Of a stretch of DNA of 64,000 bases, positions 25,522-33,991 are shown one piece after another. Within the stretch, counting starts at the first letter, position 1. Each line of letters opens with the position of its first letter. Under the pieces are notes generated by a model. The model did no database searches and was not told the origin of the DNA. It saw nothing but the letters and a program-made list of their open reading frames with translations. Both the position numbers and the translations under genes were made by a program. The DNA comes from Afipia birgiae 34632 (GTDB lineage: Bacteria; Pseudomonadota; Alphaproteobacteria; Rhizobiales; Xanthobacteraceae). The DNA lies in the NCBI RefSeq assembly GCF_000308295.2, contig NZ_HG326652.1:2019732-2083731 (forward strand), written 5' to 3'.

Positions 25522-26579
25522 TGATCCTTTCCGGCGATCCGCCGCGCAGCCGCATTCTCGGCCTCCTGCTCATCGTCATTGTGACGATGCTGGCGCTGGC
25601 GCCGTTCCTGTTTCCCGGCGCCAAGGCGATGAACGTCGCCACCAAGATCTGCATCTTCGCCGCACTGGTGGCGTCCTACGACCTGCTGCTCGGCTACACC
25701 GGCACGGTGTCGTTCGCGCACACGATGTTCTATGGCATCGGCAGCTACTCCATCGCCATCGCGCTGTATGCGATGGGGCCGACATGGGCCAGCGTCGCCA
25801 CCGGCATTGTCATCGGCCTGCCGCTGGCGGCACTGCTGGCGCTGGGCATCGGATTGTTCTCGCTGCGGGTGCAGGCGATCTTCTTCGCGATGATCACGCT
25901 TGCGGTGGCATCGGCGTTCCTTGTGCTTGCCTCACAACTGTCATGGCTGACCGGCGGCGACGATGGCCGCAGCTTTCAGCTTCCCGAACTGCTGCGCCCC
26001 GGCACTGTTCTGATCTCGAAGAGCGTGTTCGGGTTCGAGTTCAACGGCCGCACGCTGACTTACTACATCGTGTTCTTTGGCTCTGCGGCGATGATCCTCA
26101 CGCTGCTGCGCATCGTGAACTCGCCATTCGGGCGCGTGCTGCAGGCAGTCCGCGAAAACCGTTTCCGCGCCGAAGCGCTCGGCTATCGCACCGTGTTTCA
26201 CCTGACGTGGGCCAATGTGCTGGCCGCTCTCGTCGCCGCCTGCGCGGGCATACTGAATTCATTGTGGCTGCGTTATGCCGGCCCGGAGACGTCGCTCTCC
26301 TTCATCATCATGGTCGATATTCTCCTGATGGTGGTGATCGGCGGCATGGGCACGATGTACGGCGCTGTGATCGGTGCTGCGATGTTCATTCTCGCGGAGA
26401 ACTATCTGCAAACACTGATGGGCATGGCTTCGAAGGCCACCGCAGGCGCGGGCATCCCCGTGCTGCCGGATCTGCTGCATCCCGACCGCTGGCTGCTGTG
26501 GCTTGGGCTGCTGTTCATCGCCAGCGTGTATTTCTTCCCCACCGGCGTGGTCGGCAAACTGCGCGGGAAGAAGGCGTAA
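25518..26579 (+). CDS. Branched-chain-type ABC transporter permease (LivM-like)
   Basis: A 353-residue permease: ASYDLLLGYTGTVSFAHTMFYGIGSY (the LivM conserved loop), FGRVLQAVRENRFRAEALGY, and DILLMVVIGGMGTMYGAVIGA. The C-terminus VYFFPTGVVGKLRGKKA has a diverged copy as a gene relic at 31107-31160. ATG 25518 overlaps the previous stop; the adjacent ATG 25521 is an alternative. It ends the transporter operon. Confidence 0.92.
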   Translation: MMILSGDPPRSRILGLLLIVIVTMLALAPFLFPGAKAMNVATKICIFAALVASYDLLLGYTGTVSFAHTMFYGIGSYSIAIALYAMGPTWASVATGIVIGLPLAALLALGIGLFSLRVQAIFFAMITLAVASAFLVLASQLSWLTGGDDGRSFQLPELLRPGTVLISKSVFGFEFNGRTLTYYIVFFGSAAMILTLLRIVNSPFGRVLQAVRENRFRAEALGYRTVFHLTWANVLAALVAACAGILNSLWLRYAGPETSLSFIIMVDILLMVVIGGMGTMYGAVIGAAMFILAENYLQTLMGMASKATAGAGIPVLPDLLHPDRWLLWLGLLFIASVYFFPTGVVGKLRGKKA

Positions 26580-26849
26580 GGGGCGAGATGTATCCGCGTC
26601 GTCCCGGCGAGAGTCAGGCTTGATTGCACCGCAATTCTCGTTGGCCGGATTTATTCGGCATTGCCTTGGCTCTTCGATGGCAAAGCAAGACATAGCATGC
26701 GTCCCGCATTTGCGCGCAATTTCGTAAAGCCGCGTTAACTCATCCTGAAAAATACGAACCCGTTGAGGTTCCACTGCACCTCGTCGTTAACATGGCTGTC
26801 GTATCTTGTAGCCTCCCAAGACAATTCAGGACAGCACGGCAACAGTCCG

Positions 26850-27524
26850 ATGAGCATTGAAAAGTTCTTGAAGCAACGCGCGGTGAAGCTATCCGTGTCC
26901 GGTAGCTACACCCTGCCGAACTGGTACGACGCATCCGGCCAGCCTCGCGCATTTGCCTGCCGCACGCGCCGGGTGTCGCCGTTCCGCGCACTGGTTGATG
27001 CGCCGATCCCGGGGCGTATCGGCGACAAGCTCTCGTCCTTCTTCAGCGAGTTCGGCAAGTTCGAGGGCCGCGTCTCCGACATCGTGCCCGGCGGCTTTCT
27101 GATGGAGCTGGATACGACAGCCGCCACGCGCCAATCGCTGGCGCAGCGGCTCACGTGGCTCGAACAAAGAGAAAGGGACCCATCGATCCGGGATCGCAGG
27201 GATCACGCACGGTTTTTTCCGGAGGTTCCGCACTCGACGCTGCTCTTCGCCGACGGCAGCATATGTTCTTGCTTCATCATCGACATTTCGGTGTCCGGCG
27301 TCGCCGTCTCCAGCACCGTTCAACCCGAATTGGGCACACCGCTGTCCGTGGGTACATGCGTCGGACGTGTCACTCGGATTTTCCCCGATGGCTTCGCAAT
27401 CAGGTTTGTCCAGCAGCAACGGCGAATCGAGATCGAAAGGCTCGTCACGCATGCACCAAAGGCATTACCGACACGTGTCGCACTGAGCGCGCCGAGACTT
27501 CAGCGGCTGCAAACCACAGGCTGA
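26850..27524 (+). CDS. PilZ domain protein (probable c-di-GMP receptor)
   Basis: A 224-residue cytoplasmic protein. The C-terminal half (about 112-195) is a PilZ domain with the c-di-GMP motifs R117-x3-R121 (RDHAR) and D145-x-S147-x2-G150 (DISVSG). The N-terminal half (about 15-90) has a similar beta-barrel pattern, ending VSDIVPGGFLMEL, without the full motif, so it may be a degenerate second PilZ domain (the YcgR-N-like position). Start chosen as ATG 26850; an upstream in-frame start at 26763 lies in AT-rich leader DNA. Monocistronic, with 270 bases to the preceding transporter. Confidence 0.82.
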   Translation: MSIEKFLKQRAVKLSVSGSYTLPNWYDASGQPRAFACRTRRVSPFRALVDAPIPGRIGDKLSSFFSEFGKFEGRVSDIVPGGFLMELDTTAATRQSLAQRLTWLEQRERDPSIRDRRDHARFFPEVPHSTLLFADGSICSCFIIDISVSGVAVSSTVQPELGTPLSVGTCVGRVTRIFPDGFAIRFVQQQRRIEIERLVTHAPKALPTRVALSAPRLQRLQTTG

Positions 27525-27575
27525 GAGATTTGCGCGCCGCTGCGCGCGTGAAACATCTTCGCCAGATCCCGCGTC

Positions 27576-27657
27576 CGTCTTTGCGAGCGGTGCGAAGCAA
27601 TCCAGATCTACGGTCAAGAAACTGGATTGCTTCTTCGCTTACGCTCCTCGCAATGGC
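27576..27657. repeat. 82-base palindromic repeat (CGTCATTGCGAG family), diverged
   Basis: CGTCTTTGCGAGCGGTGCGAAGCAATCC at the left and GGATTGCTTCTTCGC...CTCCTCGCAATGGC at the right. It is the most diverged of three copies in the window and lies between the convergent PilZ and cupin genes, where it may act as a transcription end. Confidence 0.85.
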
Positions 27658-27669
27658 TAGCATTTAGCC

Positions 27670-28137
27670 CTAATTGCTCTTGCGCGGATCATCGGCCGGA
27701 TTGACGTAGGTGATGTCTTGCGGGCCCATCCCGTGCAACTGGATGATGCTGTCCTCGGTAAACCAGGCGTAATGCTGCATACCCTTCGGGGCGAGCGCAA
27801 AACCTCCCGCCTTCAGAGCGCTTCCATTTTTATCATCGAACTTGCCACCCATTCCGATGTTGAACGTCCCGGAGATGACGGTGATATTTTCGTCGTTCGG
27901 GTGTGTATGCGGCGGCACCTTGTATCCGGCAGGCACCTTCACCCGAACAACATAAAGTCCTTCCTTCGACGGATCACCGCTCAGCACGGCTATCTGTGCA
28001 CCTTTCGGGAAAGCCGGTGGTGCCGCCCCCCATTTCAGTTGATCAGGGGATACAACCGCATGGTTGTCGGCAGCCGTAGCGGGGAACGGAAGCAGAATGA
28101 TCAGCGACAGTGCAGCGATCAGAGAGACGCGCTTCAT
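27670..28137 (-). CDS. Exported cupin domain protein
   Basis: A 155-residue protein with a signal peptide (1-23, ATAAD). The mature part is a single cupin barrel: metal ligands H77, H79 and E83 are in PPHTHPNDE, and H122 is in GMQHYAWF; VISGTFNIGMG is the inter-motif strand. Periplasmic cupins of this sort may be dioxygenases, isomerases or metal-dependent binding proteins; the role here is unknown. It lies upstream of two DUF1254 genes on the same strand but 220 bases apart from them. Confidence 0.85.
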   Translation of the reverse strand: MKRVSLIAALSLIILLPFPATAADNHAVVSPDQLKWGAAPPAFPKGAQIAVLSGDPSKEGLYVVRVKVPAGYKVPPHTHPNDENITVISGTFNIGMGGKFDDKNGSALKAGGFALAPKGMQHYAWFTEDSIIQLHGMGPQDITYVNPADDPRKSN

Positions 28138-28242
28138 GGCATTCCTCCTGATGTGTGCCGCGCATCAAAATGCGCAGGCGCCCTCCAGCCCACGCGCACA
28201 TAATCGGTGCCCGGCATGAATGCCAGCACCCGATAGCATTAT

Positions 28243-28291
28243 GCGAAACTAAAAGTATGTCCTTCGGGACACCGCCCGGAGGCGGTTCCCG
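28243..28291. repeat. Tandem tetraloop-hairpin repeat, copy 1
   Basis: GCGAAACTAAAAGTA is followed by the hairpin TGTCC-TTCG-GGACA and then CCGCC-CGGA-GGCGG. The same 49 bases recur at 31052-31100 with one change in the second stem (GGTGG) that keeps a G-U pair. It lies just upstream of the cupin gene and downstream of a DUF1254 gene (both on the minus strand). Confidence 0.8.
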
Positions 28292-28358
28292 GGGCGGGCC
28301 TATCCAGCGAGATCACGCGATGTGCCACAAGCAGACCTCAGGTTGGCAGAGGACGACG

Positions 28359-29387
28359 TCAATTCCCCGGCTCCGCCTCAGGGAATTTCCATGTGCCGTT
28401 CAAAATTTCGGCGCGCGGACGATAGAGCCGCACCATGTAGTTCCAACCCGGCATGGTCGGCAGGCAATTGGGAATCTTGCCGTCGCAGCCGCCGAACTGA
28501 ACAATGACGGCGCCGTCGATCTCTTTTTTCGCGGTGATGTTGTTGAGCGCGTAAGCGTTGAACGCGTTCTTCTGGAAGTGTCCCTCTGCGTTGTAGACGC
28601 TGATCGACCAGAAGGCGTCAACCGGCACGTCCTTGACAGTGAGACGATGCACCGTCGTGCCGTCGTTCCTGTTCAGGGTGACATTGAGATAGAGGGCATC
28701 TTTCTCGGGATTGCCGCCGAAGGCGAACGCTGTTCCAATCAGGTGTCGAACAGGATCGACCTGATCCCGAGCTCCGAACGTGCGTTTTGTGTCGGGGAGG
28801 GTTTCAGCCAGCGCCAGAAGTGCGTCGCGCACCTTCTTCTGGCTGGCCTGATCCCAGTTCGGCACTTCAAAACGCCCTGGGCCGCCTGGCTGCGCGACCG
28901 TGATGGCATCCTGCAAGGCGTGAACCTGCTTGATGTCTTCCGGGTCACCCGGATTGACCAGAATGCGCACTCCTAACGAGACATAGCGGGTGCCGATCTT
29001 CTCCCTGTTGAACGTGTAGGTGCCGACGCCATAGACAACTTCTGGAGTGTAATGGTCCTCATTGATCACCTGCATTGACATGAAACGCTGACCCGCATTG
29101 GGCAACGTGACCGTCACCGGTCCCGCATCGAGATCAAAGACCGATAGCGAATACAAAGTGTCGCGGTTGGGGCGCACGATGGGAAAGTCGATCGAGATAG
29201 GCTCGCGGTGGTGCAAGAACCTGCCGACCTGACTGCCGCCCCCGCCGGCAAAATTCATATCGGTCTCGGCACGGTTGAAGTTATCGACGGTGACAGGGAT
29301 GGCATTTCCCAGCGGCTGTGCCTGCGCGACCGCAACAGACACCGTCAGCGCCAAACCCGAGAAGATTAGTGAGCGGAGACGGCTCAT
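28359..29387 (-). CDS. Exported DUF1254/DUF1214 domain protein
   Basis: A 342-residue protein with a signal peptide (1-23, VAQAQ). DUF1254 at the N-terminal half shows PNRDTLYSLSVFDLDAGPVTVTLPNAGQRFMSMQVINEDHY; DUF1214 at the C-terminal half shows VPVDAFWSISVYNAEGHFQKNAFNAYALNN and GWNYMVRLYRPRAEILNGTWKFP. Proteins of this pair are common in rhizobia and mycobacteria; no enzymatic function is established. It follows the longer DUF1254 gene by 10 bases on the same strand, so the two form an operon. Confidence 0.85.
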   Translation of the reverse strand: MSRLRSLIFSGLALTVSVAVAQAQPLGNAIPVTVDNFNRAETDMNFAGGGGSQVGRFLHHREPISIDFPIVRPNRDTLYSLSVFDLDAGPVTVTLPNAGQRFMSMQVINEDHYTPEVVYGVGTYTFNREKIGTRYVSLGVRILVNPGDPEDIKQVHALQDAITVAQPGGPGRFEVPNWDQASQKKVRDALLALAETLPDTKRTFGARDQVDPVRHLIGTAFAFGGNPEKDALYLNVTLNRNDGTTVHRLTVKDVPVDAFWSISVYNAEGHFQKNAFNAYALNNITAKKEIDGAVIVQFGGCDGKIPNCLPTMPGWNYMVRLYRPRAEILNGTWKFPEAEPGN

Positions 29388-29397
29388 GGCTTCCCTC

Positions 29398-30810
29398 TCA
29401 CTGCGCCGTTACTTTTTCGATGTCCGGCAGCTTCCACGTCTTGTCGAACAGCGACTTTTCGGGGCCGTAGAAGCGGAAGAGAACTTCAAACTGTCCGCTC
29501 GGGTTCGTCGGCACCCAGTTCGAGTCCTTGCCTGCCGGAGCCTTGGGTCCGAAATAGATGTCCACGGAGCCGTCGGGGTTCTTTTGCAGACCCTGGCTTT
29601 GTGAGCCGCGCCCGGACCGGGACATGTCGCGGATGAGACTGTGGCTGGCGCGATTGTAGACCGTCGCCGACCAGTACTGGTTCACCGGTGCGTTCGCGGG
29701 CACGGAGAGGCGGTAGCTCATGCTGCCGTCGAAATTCTGCCCCTCCTTGTCCTTGACCGTCATCAGATAGAACTGTCCTTCCCCAAGATGCTTGGGCGTG
29801 AAGAACGCGAAAGTAAAGACAAGGCCGCGGTTGTCGAAAGGATATGCATTCGGATCGGAGAAGCCGTCTTGCGACGCCTTGAGATAGTCGGGGAACGCCG
29901 GGACCGCCCATCGACTGATGTCAAAATAGGGCGCGAACAAGCCATTGTAGCGGCTTTCCAGGAGGGCGTGGGCTTCGCGCGCGGCTGACTTCAGGATGTC
30001 CTGTGTTTTCGCATTGGGATTAAACGGCTTGCCCTTCTCGATGCCGACCGACTTGAGGATGTCGATCATCAGCTTGTCGCGCGGGAGCCACGGCTCTATC
30101 TGCACCACGCGGTCGAGCGACTGGAAGAAACGCAAGTCATACGGAATGGTGGAGTCGTAAACGACGTCGATCGCGTCGACGAATGTCGTCATCGGCGGGT
30201 TGGCCGCCTGTGAGAGCGGATACAACTTGATCCGCTTGGCATAGGCGACCGCCTTGGCGACGTCGGCATCGCTGCCGCTCTTGAGAATCGAGCGCAGCAG
30301 CGCATAGCCCTGATAGTTCATTGAGGGCAGAGCGATGTAGCCATCCGGAACGGCGGCCGAATGGCTGGGAGGCAGGACAAGATATTTGCCGCCTTTTCCC
30401 TTGTCGACGCCGGCCGGCCCCACATCCTCCAGCGGCACTTGCCAGACATCCATGACAGTGCCGTTGATCACACCATCGTCGGCCGGCGGGATTTCCAACA
30501 CCATTGGACCGGCGTCCTTCGTGTTGATGAACGGCATCAGGTAGATCACATCGGGATTCGGCGTGAGCGTCTGGTTCTTCCAGTCCGGCAGGCGCGACCA
30601 ATAGACGATCTGGTTGGGCGTGCCCTTGGCGCTGCCAATCATCGCCTGAAGCATCAGATCTGTGTTGACCGCCGGCATGCCCCAGATGACGGTCTCGACC
30701 GCTCGCCGCTCAATGGTGCGGCCTGCGAGGTCCTCGGCAGAGAAATCTTGCGCGCGAGGCGATGCTATGGCGCAAATCAACGCGAGAGCCGCAATTACAG
30801 TTCTGCTCAT
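29398..30810 (-). CDS. Exported DUF1254/DUF1214 domain protein
   Basis: A 470-residue precursor: signal peptide (1-20, ASPRAQ), DUF1254 (AVETVIWGMPAVNTDLMLQAM ... NPDVIYLMPFINTKDAGPMVLEIP) and a C-terminal DUF1214 region (VNQYWSATVYNRASHSLIRD ... FEVLFRFYGPEKSLFDKTWKLP). Start ATG 30810 has GCGGAGGCGGTC upstream, preferred over a much earlier in-frame start. It is the first gene of a two-gene operon with the 342-residue homologue; the two are paralogous over their shared domains and may form a complex. Function unknown. Confidence 0.85.
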   Translation of the reverse strand: MSRTVIAALALICAIASPRAQDFSAEDLAGRTIERRAVETVIWGMPAVNTDLMLQAMIGSAKGTPNQIVYWSRLPDWKNQTLTPNPDVIYLMPFINTKDAGPMVLEIPPADDGVINGTVMDVWQVPLEDVGPAGVDKGKGGKYLVLPPSHSAAVPDGYIALPSMNYQGYALLRSILKSGSDADVAKAVAYAKRIKLYPLSQAANPPMTTFVDAIDVVYDSTIPYDLRFFQSLDRVVQIEPWLPRDKLMIDILKSVGIEKGKPFNPNAKTQDILKSAAREAHALLESRYNGLFAPYFDISRWAVPAFPDYLKASQDGFSDPNAYPFDNRGLVFTFAFFTPKHLGEGQFYLMTVKDKEGQNFDGSMSYRLSVPANAPVNQYWSATVYNRASHSLIRDMSRSGRGSQSQGLQKNPDGSVDIYFGPKAPAGKDSNWVPTNPSGQFEVLFRFYGPEKSLFDKTWKLPDIEKVTAQ

Positions 30811-30962
30811 GACCGCCTCCGCTGCTGAGGCGCGACCGCGCGGTATCGGTACCATGCACGCGGCCATCCGCCTGCGAGAATGCGAGGGGCCGATTGTATA
30901 GGATTTGGGACGACGATGCGATACGGACGATCTATTCCGCGCGGACACCGCAGGTCCGCTAT

Positions 30963-31054
30963 GGGTCAATCGCGACCTGATCGAGCAGGGTATCCGGCCA
31001 CGTCCGCTATGCGGACGAAAGCAGAAGTCAATTCAGAGCAATAGCGATTCCGCG
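30963..31054. repeat. Diverged dispersed repeat, copy 1
   Basis: GGGTCAATCGCGACCTGATCG through CGGCCACGTCCGCTATGC and GAAAGCAGAAGTCAATTC to GCGATTCCGCG. A second copy, about 80-85 percent alike by eye, is at 33842-33938. This type of sequence is scattered in Bradyrhizobium-like genomes, where it is often annotated as a small hypothetical protein; both copies here are interrupted in all frames or give only short products. Confidence 0.7.
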
Positions 31055-31100
31055 AAACTAAAAGTATGTCCTTCGGGACACCGCCCGGAGGTGGTTCCCC
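31052..31100. repeat. Tandem tetraloop-hairpin repeat, copy 2
   Basis: Same unit as at 28243-28291: TGTCC-TTCG-GGACA then CCGCC-CGGA-GGTGG. The C-to-T change in the last arm still allows pairing in RNA. It abuts the dispersed repeat on the left and the livM relic on the right. Confidence 0.8.
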
Positions 31101-31106
31101 GTCGGC

Positions 31107-31160
31107 GTGTATTTCTTCCCGACCCGCGTTGTCGGCAAGCTGCGCGGTGAGAAGGCTTAG
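31107..31160 (+). pseudogene. Relic of a livM-like permease gene, 3' end only
   Basis: The 18 codons read VYFFPTRVVGKLRGEKA and stop, and match the last 18 codons of the intact LivM-like gene (26526-26579) with 8 base differences in 54. Nothing of the upstream part of the gene is left; the sequence just before it belongs to the tetraloop-hairpin repeat. It is either a decayed duplicate or a piece carried along with the repeat. Confidence 0.7.
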
Positions 31161-31260
31161 CTGTAACGCCATCCCTCCTTCATCAAGACAGCTAGGACGC
31201 TGCTCACAAATCGAGCTTCCAATGCCGTGGAGTTGAGTCCACTCATTGGTCACACCCTAA

Positions 31261-33360
31261 TCACGTCTTCCATGCGGGGCGCGTGATGATCGGGAACCAG
31301 AATTCGGGCGGAGTTGTCAGGCTCAACAATTCGCTCAAGGCTGCCTGTCGCCCTTCAACTTTTACAATGCCTTGACTGATAGCCTGCTCGGGTTTGCCGC
31401 CCATGAGCGTGGCGACAATCGCCGCGCTTGTCCCCCTGATCGTGAGATCAGGCGTTGCGGCCAACCTCGCCGAATAGTTCAGAACGCTGTTCCGCAGCAC
31501 GAGCGCGAGTTTCTGCCCATCATCGACTTCAAGATTGATCGTGATGGTTTTCCCTGAGGTCTTTGCGGTGTCCAACTGGATGGCGAGGAAATCGCAAGCC
31601 ATTTCCACCGGCAGGTGCTTCACCAGATCAGGCGATGAAGCGAGTTCGGGTGTATCTTTAGGTACGCCGACGCGCAGCTCTTGCGCTCCTACAAAGTAGA
31701 TATTGCGCCACGTCGCTGCTTCCGACTGATATCCCAATTGTTCGAATGTATCTGCCTGTAACTGCCTGGCAGACTGGTTGTTGGGCTCCGCCAATATCAG
31801 GTGCCAGAGCAGTTGGGCCGTCCATCGATATTCGCCGGCATCGTATGCCTTTTTGGCTTTTTCCAGAATCGCGTTGGCACCGCCCATCATCTCGACATAA
31901 CGCGGGGCAGCTTGAACCGGAGGCAGTGGATCGAGTTCGGCAGGATTGGCGCTGTAATAACCAAGATAGAAGTTGTACACCGCCCGCGCATCGTGACTCA
32001 CTGTGCCGTAATAGCCGCGGGTTGCCCAATTGCTGTCGAGTTCGGGTGGGAGCTTCACCAGATCGCCGATCTCGGGCATCGTGTGGCCGGCATTGGCAAG
32101 ATGCAGCGACCGGTCGTGGATGAACTTGAAGACATCTCGATAGGTTTCGATGTGTCGCCTGATTGCTGCGTTGCCCCACATCGGCCAATGATGAGGCGCA
32201 TACAGCACCTCCGCTTGATCCCCCCACATCTCGAGCGTCTGATTGAGATATTTGACCCACTTGGCGATGTCCCGAGTCTTGGCGCCGCGCAGCGTGTAGA
32301 AATTATGCAGGGTATGAGTTGCGTTCTCCGCCGTGCACAAGGCCTTCAGGGCTGGAATGTAGAAATGCATCTCGCTTGGCGCTTCGCTGCCTGGCGCATT
32401 CAGGAATTCGAATTCCAGGCCATCGATGGTCATTTTCTGGCCGGTGTGAGTCACGATGTCCGTAGGTGGGATCAGCGTCGGCGGGGCATCTGCTCCCGGT
32501 ATCCCAAGCCCCGTCCCGAGTGTCTGCCCCGCGCCGTACCCCGTCTTCAGTGGATTACCGGCCATGTACATGACGCGTCGAATCATCGCGTTGCCGGTGT
32601 AGATATTCTCACTGACAGCTTCTTCGGTGAATCCGGCCGGGGCGATGATCTTGGTCTTGCCCGCTGCAACGTCTTCGACATTCGTCACGGCGGCAACGCC
32701 GCCGAAGTGGTCGATATGGCTGTGCGTATAGATGACGGCCGTGACCGGCTTGCGCGGACGATGCGCGAAGTAGAGATCCATCGCAGCACGGGCGGCGAGC
32801 GTCGAGACGCAGGGGTCGACGACGATGATGCCCGTCTCCCCCTCAATGAACGTAATGTTCGTGATGTCGATATTACGAACCTGGTAGAGGCGGTCCACGA
32901 TCTTGAACAGCCCGGAGAAGCTGTTGAGTTGCGCAACCCGCCACAGGCTCGGATTCATGGTGTCGGGCGCCGGCTCGTCGACTGGAACCTGCAAGGCCTG
33001 CAGGTCCAGGACGACTTTGCCTTGTGCATCCTTGATAGCATTGCCGGGAAGTCCGGCGATGAAGCCGCGCTGCGCATATTCAAAATCGGCGCGGTCGCGG
33101 AACGGGAGCGTTTCAAGGACGCGCTTGTTCGCCGCCTTTGTGAATTCGCTCGGAGGCTTTGCTGCTGCGGTCGTCTTCACGGCTTGAGCGTTGGTTTCCC
33201 CGGACGCCAGAACCGAAGCAGCAGCCAAGGCGGACCCGGCAAGTAATGCGCCTCGCCGAGTCACACCGCTATCATCTCCTTTGATCGTCGTGTCGGTCGC
33301 GCCTGAAGGTATGAAGCTGCCGATTGCATGTGCGTGCGAGATGGGCTTTGCGTTCTTCAT
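31261..33360 (-). CDS. Linear alkylsulfatase (SdsA1/BDS1 type), Tat-exported
   Basis: A 699-residue zinc-dependent alkyl sulfate hydrolase. After a twin-arginine signal (TRRGALLAGSALAAASVLASG, R35 and R36; cut near AQA 60) comes the metallo-beta-lactamase domain with THSHIDH (212-218), the zinc-bridge acidic residues E330 and E345 and the APHHWPMWG histidines. A dimerisation domain follows (about 440-570) and a C-terminal SCP2-like domain (about 580-699), as in SdsA1. The enzyme removes sulfate from primary alkyl sulfates such as SDS, giving alcohols that can enter beta-oxidation. ATG 33360 has GGGAGGAAATC upstream, preferred over an in-frame start 57 bases earlier. Confidence 0.93.
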   Translation of the reverse strand: MKNAKPISHAHAIGSFIPSGATDTTIKGDDSGVTRRGALLAGSALAAASVLASGETNAQAVKTTAAAKPPSEFTKAANKRVLETLPFRDRADFEYAQRGFIAGLPGNAIKDAQGKVVLDLQALQVPVDEPAPDTMNPSLWRVAQLNSFSGLFKIVDRLYQVRNIDITNITFIEGETGIIVVDPCVSTLAARAAMDLYFAHRPRKPVTAVIYTHSHIDHFGGVAAVTNVEDVAAGKTKIIAPAGFTEEAVSENIYTGNAMIRRVMYMAGNPLKTGYGAGQTLGTGLGIPGADAPPTLIPPTDIVTHTGQKMTIDGLEFEFLNAPGSEAPSEMHFYIPALKALCTAENATHTLHNFYTLRGAKTRDIAKWVKYLNQTLEMWGDQAEVLYAPHHWPMWGNAAIRRHIETYRDVFKFIHDRSLHLANAGHTMPEIGDLVKLPPELDSNWATRGYYGTVSHDARAVYNFYLGYYSANPAELDPLPPVQAAPRYVEMMGGANAILEKAKKAYDAGEYRWTAQLLWHLILAEPNNQSARQLQADTFEQLGYQSEAATWRNIYFVGAQELRVGVPKDTPELASSPDLVKHLPVEMACDFLAIQLDTAKTSGKTITINLEVDDGQKLALVLRNSVLNYSARLAATPDLTIRGTSAAIVATLMGGKPEQAISQGIVKVEGRQAALSELLSLTTPPEFWFPIITRPAWKT

Positions 33361-33991
33361 GATTTCCTCCCGGCCTTTTGTCCTGGACTCTTCCTTGCAA
33401 AAGCGAAGCTCGGGCAAGAACGATCGCCGTCAGATTGGTCAGCGCGTCTTCCCTATTTGATCGTCTCCCTGCGAAGGTCCTTCGCTCAGCTTAGGTCGTC
33501 AATTCCAAATTGCTCGCCAATCCAAGCGAATATTGGGCTGTTGTGGCTGGCCAGCTATTCTTTCCGGCAACTCAAGGGTGACAGCGGGCCGGTGCAAAGC
33601 CGAGCGATTTAGGAAGAATGAGTGCTGGAACTGGTCCACAGATCGGCTTCTCTTTCCAATGCGCATTAGGGCTATCCACATCTGAAAGCCTCCAAGGACT
33701 CGCCGCCGCGGACCGACCGGAAGGCTGCACTGCGTGAGTTACCTTGGCGATCAAGCCCGCTGCGCCGGGGGCACCACCGAAAATGCCACACAAATCGTCC
33801 AGTCGGAAAGTTCGCAGACCACGTCCTAGAATGTGGCCTTGGGGTCATTCGCGGCCTGATCGAGCCAGCAGCCGGTCCGGCCACGTCAGCTATGCTGCCG
33901 AAAGCGGAAGTCAATTCAAAGCAACAGCGATTCCGCGAGAGGAATGTGATTCAAGCTCCGACACCGGGGCCTCAATCATGCGCTGCAATTA
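33361..33991. other. Long intergenic region with a diverged dispersed repeat (33842-33938)
   Basis: About 630 bases between two minus-strand genes with no gene I can support. The second copy of the dispersed repeat seen at 30963-31054 is at 33842-33938 (GGGGTCATTCGCGGCCTGATCG ... GCGATTCCGCG). A minus-strand frame across 33672-33914 only follows this repeat and resembles the small hypothetical proteins such repeats are often annotated as. The promoter of the alkylsulfatase gene should lie in its first part. Confidence 0.6.

Larger units (their letters stand above)
30811..31260. other. Gene-poor, repeat-rich intergenic region
   Basis: The 450 bases between the DUF1254 operon and the alkylsulfatase gene hold no intact gene. 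In order they contain about 150 bases with nothing I can name, a diverged dispersed repeat (30963-31054), the tetraloop-hairpin repeat (31052-31100), a relic of a livM 3' end (31107-31160) and about 100 bases of unique sequence. It is a patchwork of mobile or decayed pieces. Confidence 0.7.

Noticed and set aside
33672-33914. An 80-codon minus-strand frame in the long space after the alkylsulfatase gene
   Set aside because: It follows a dispersed repeat and resembles the spurious small proteins commonly annotated on that repeat.
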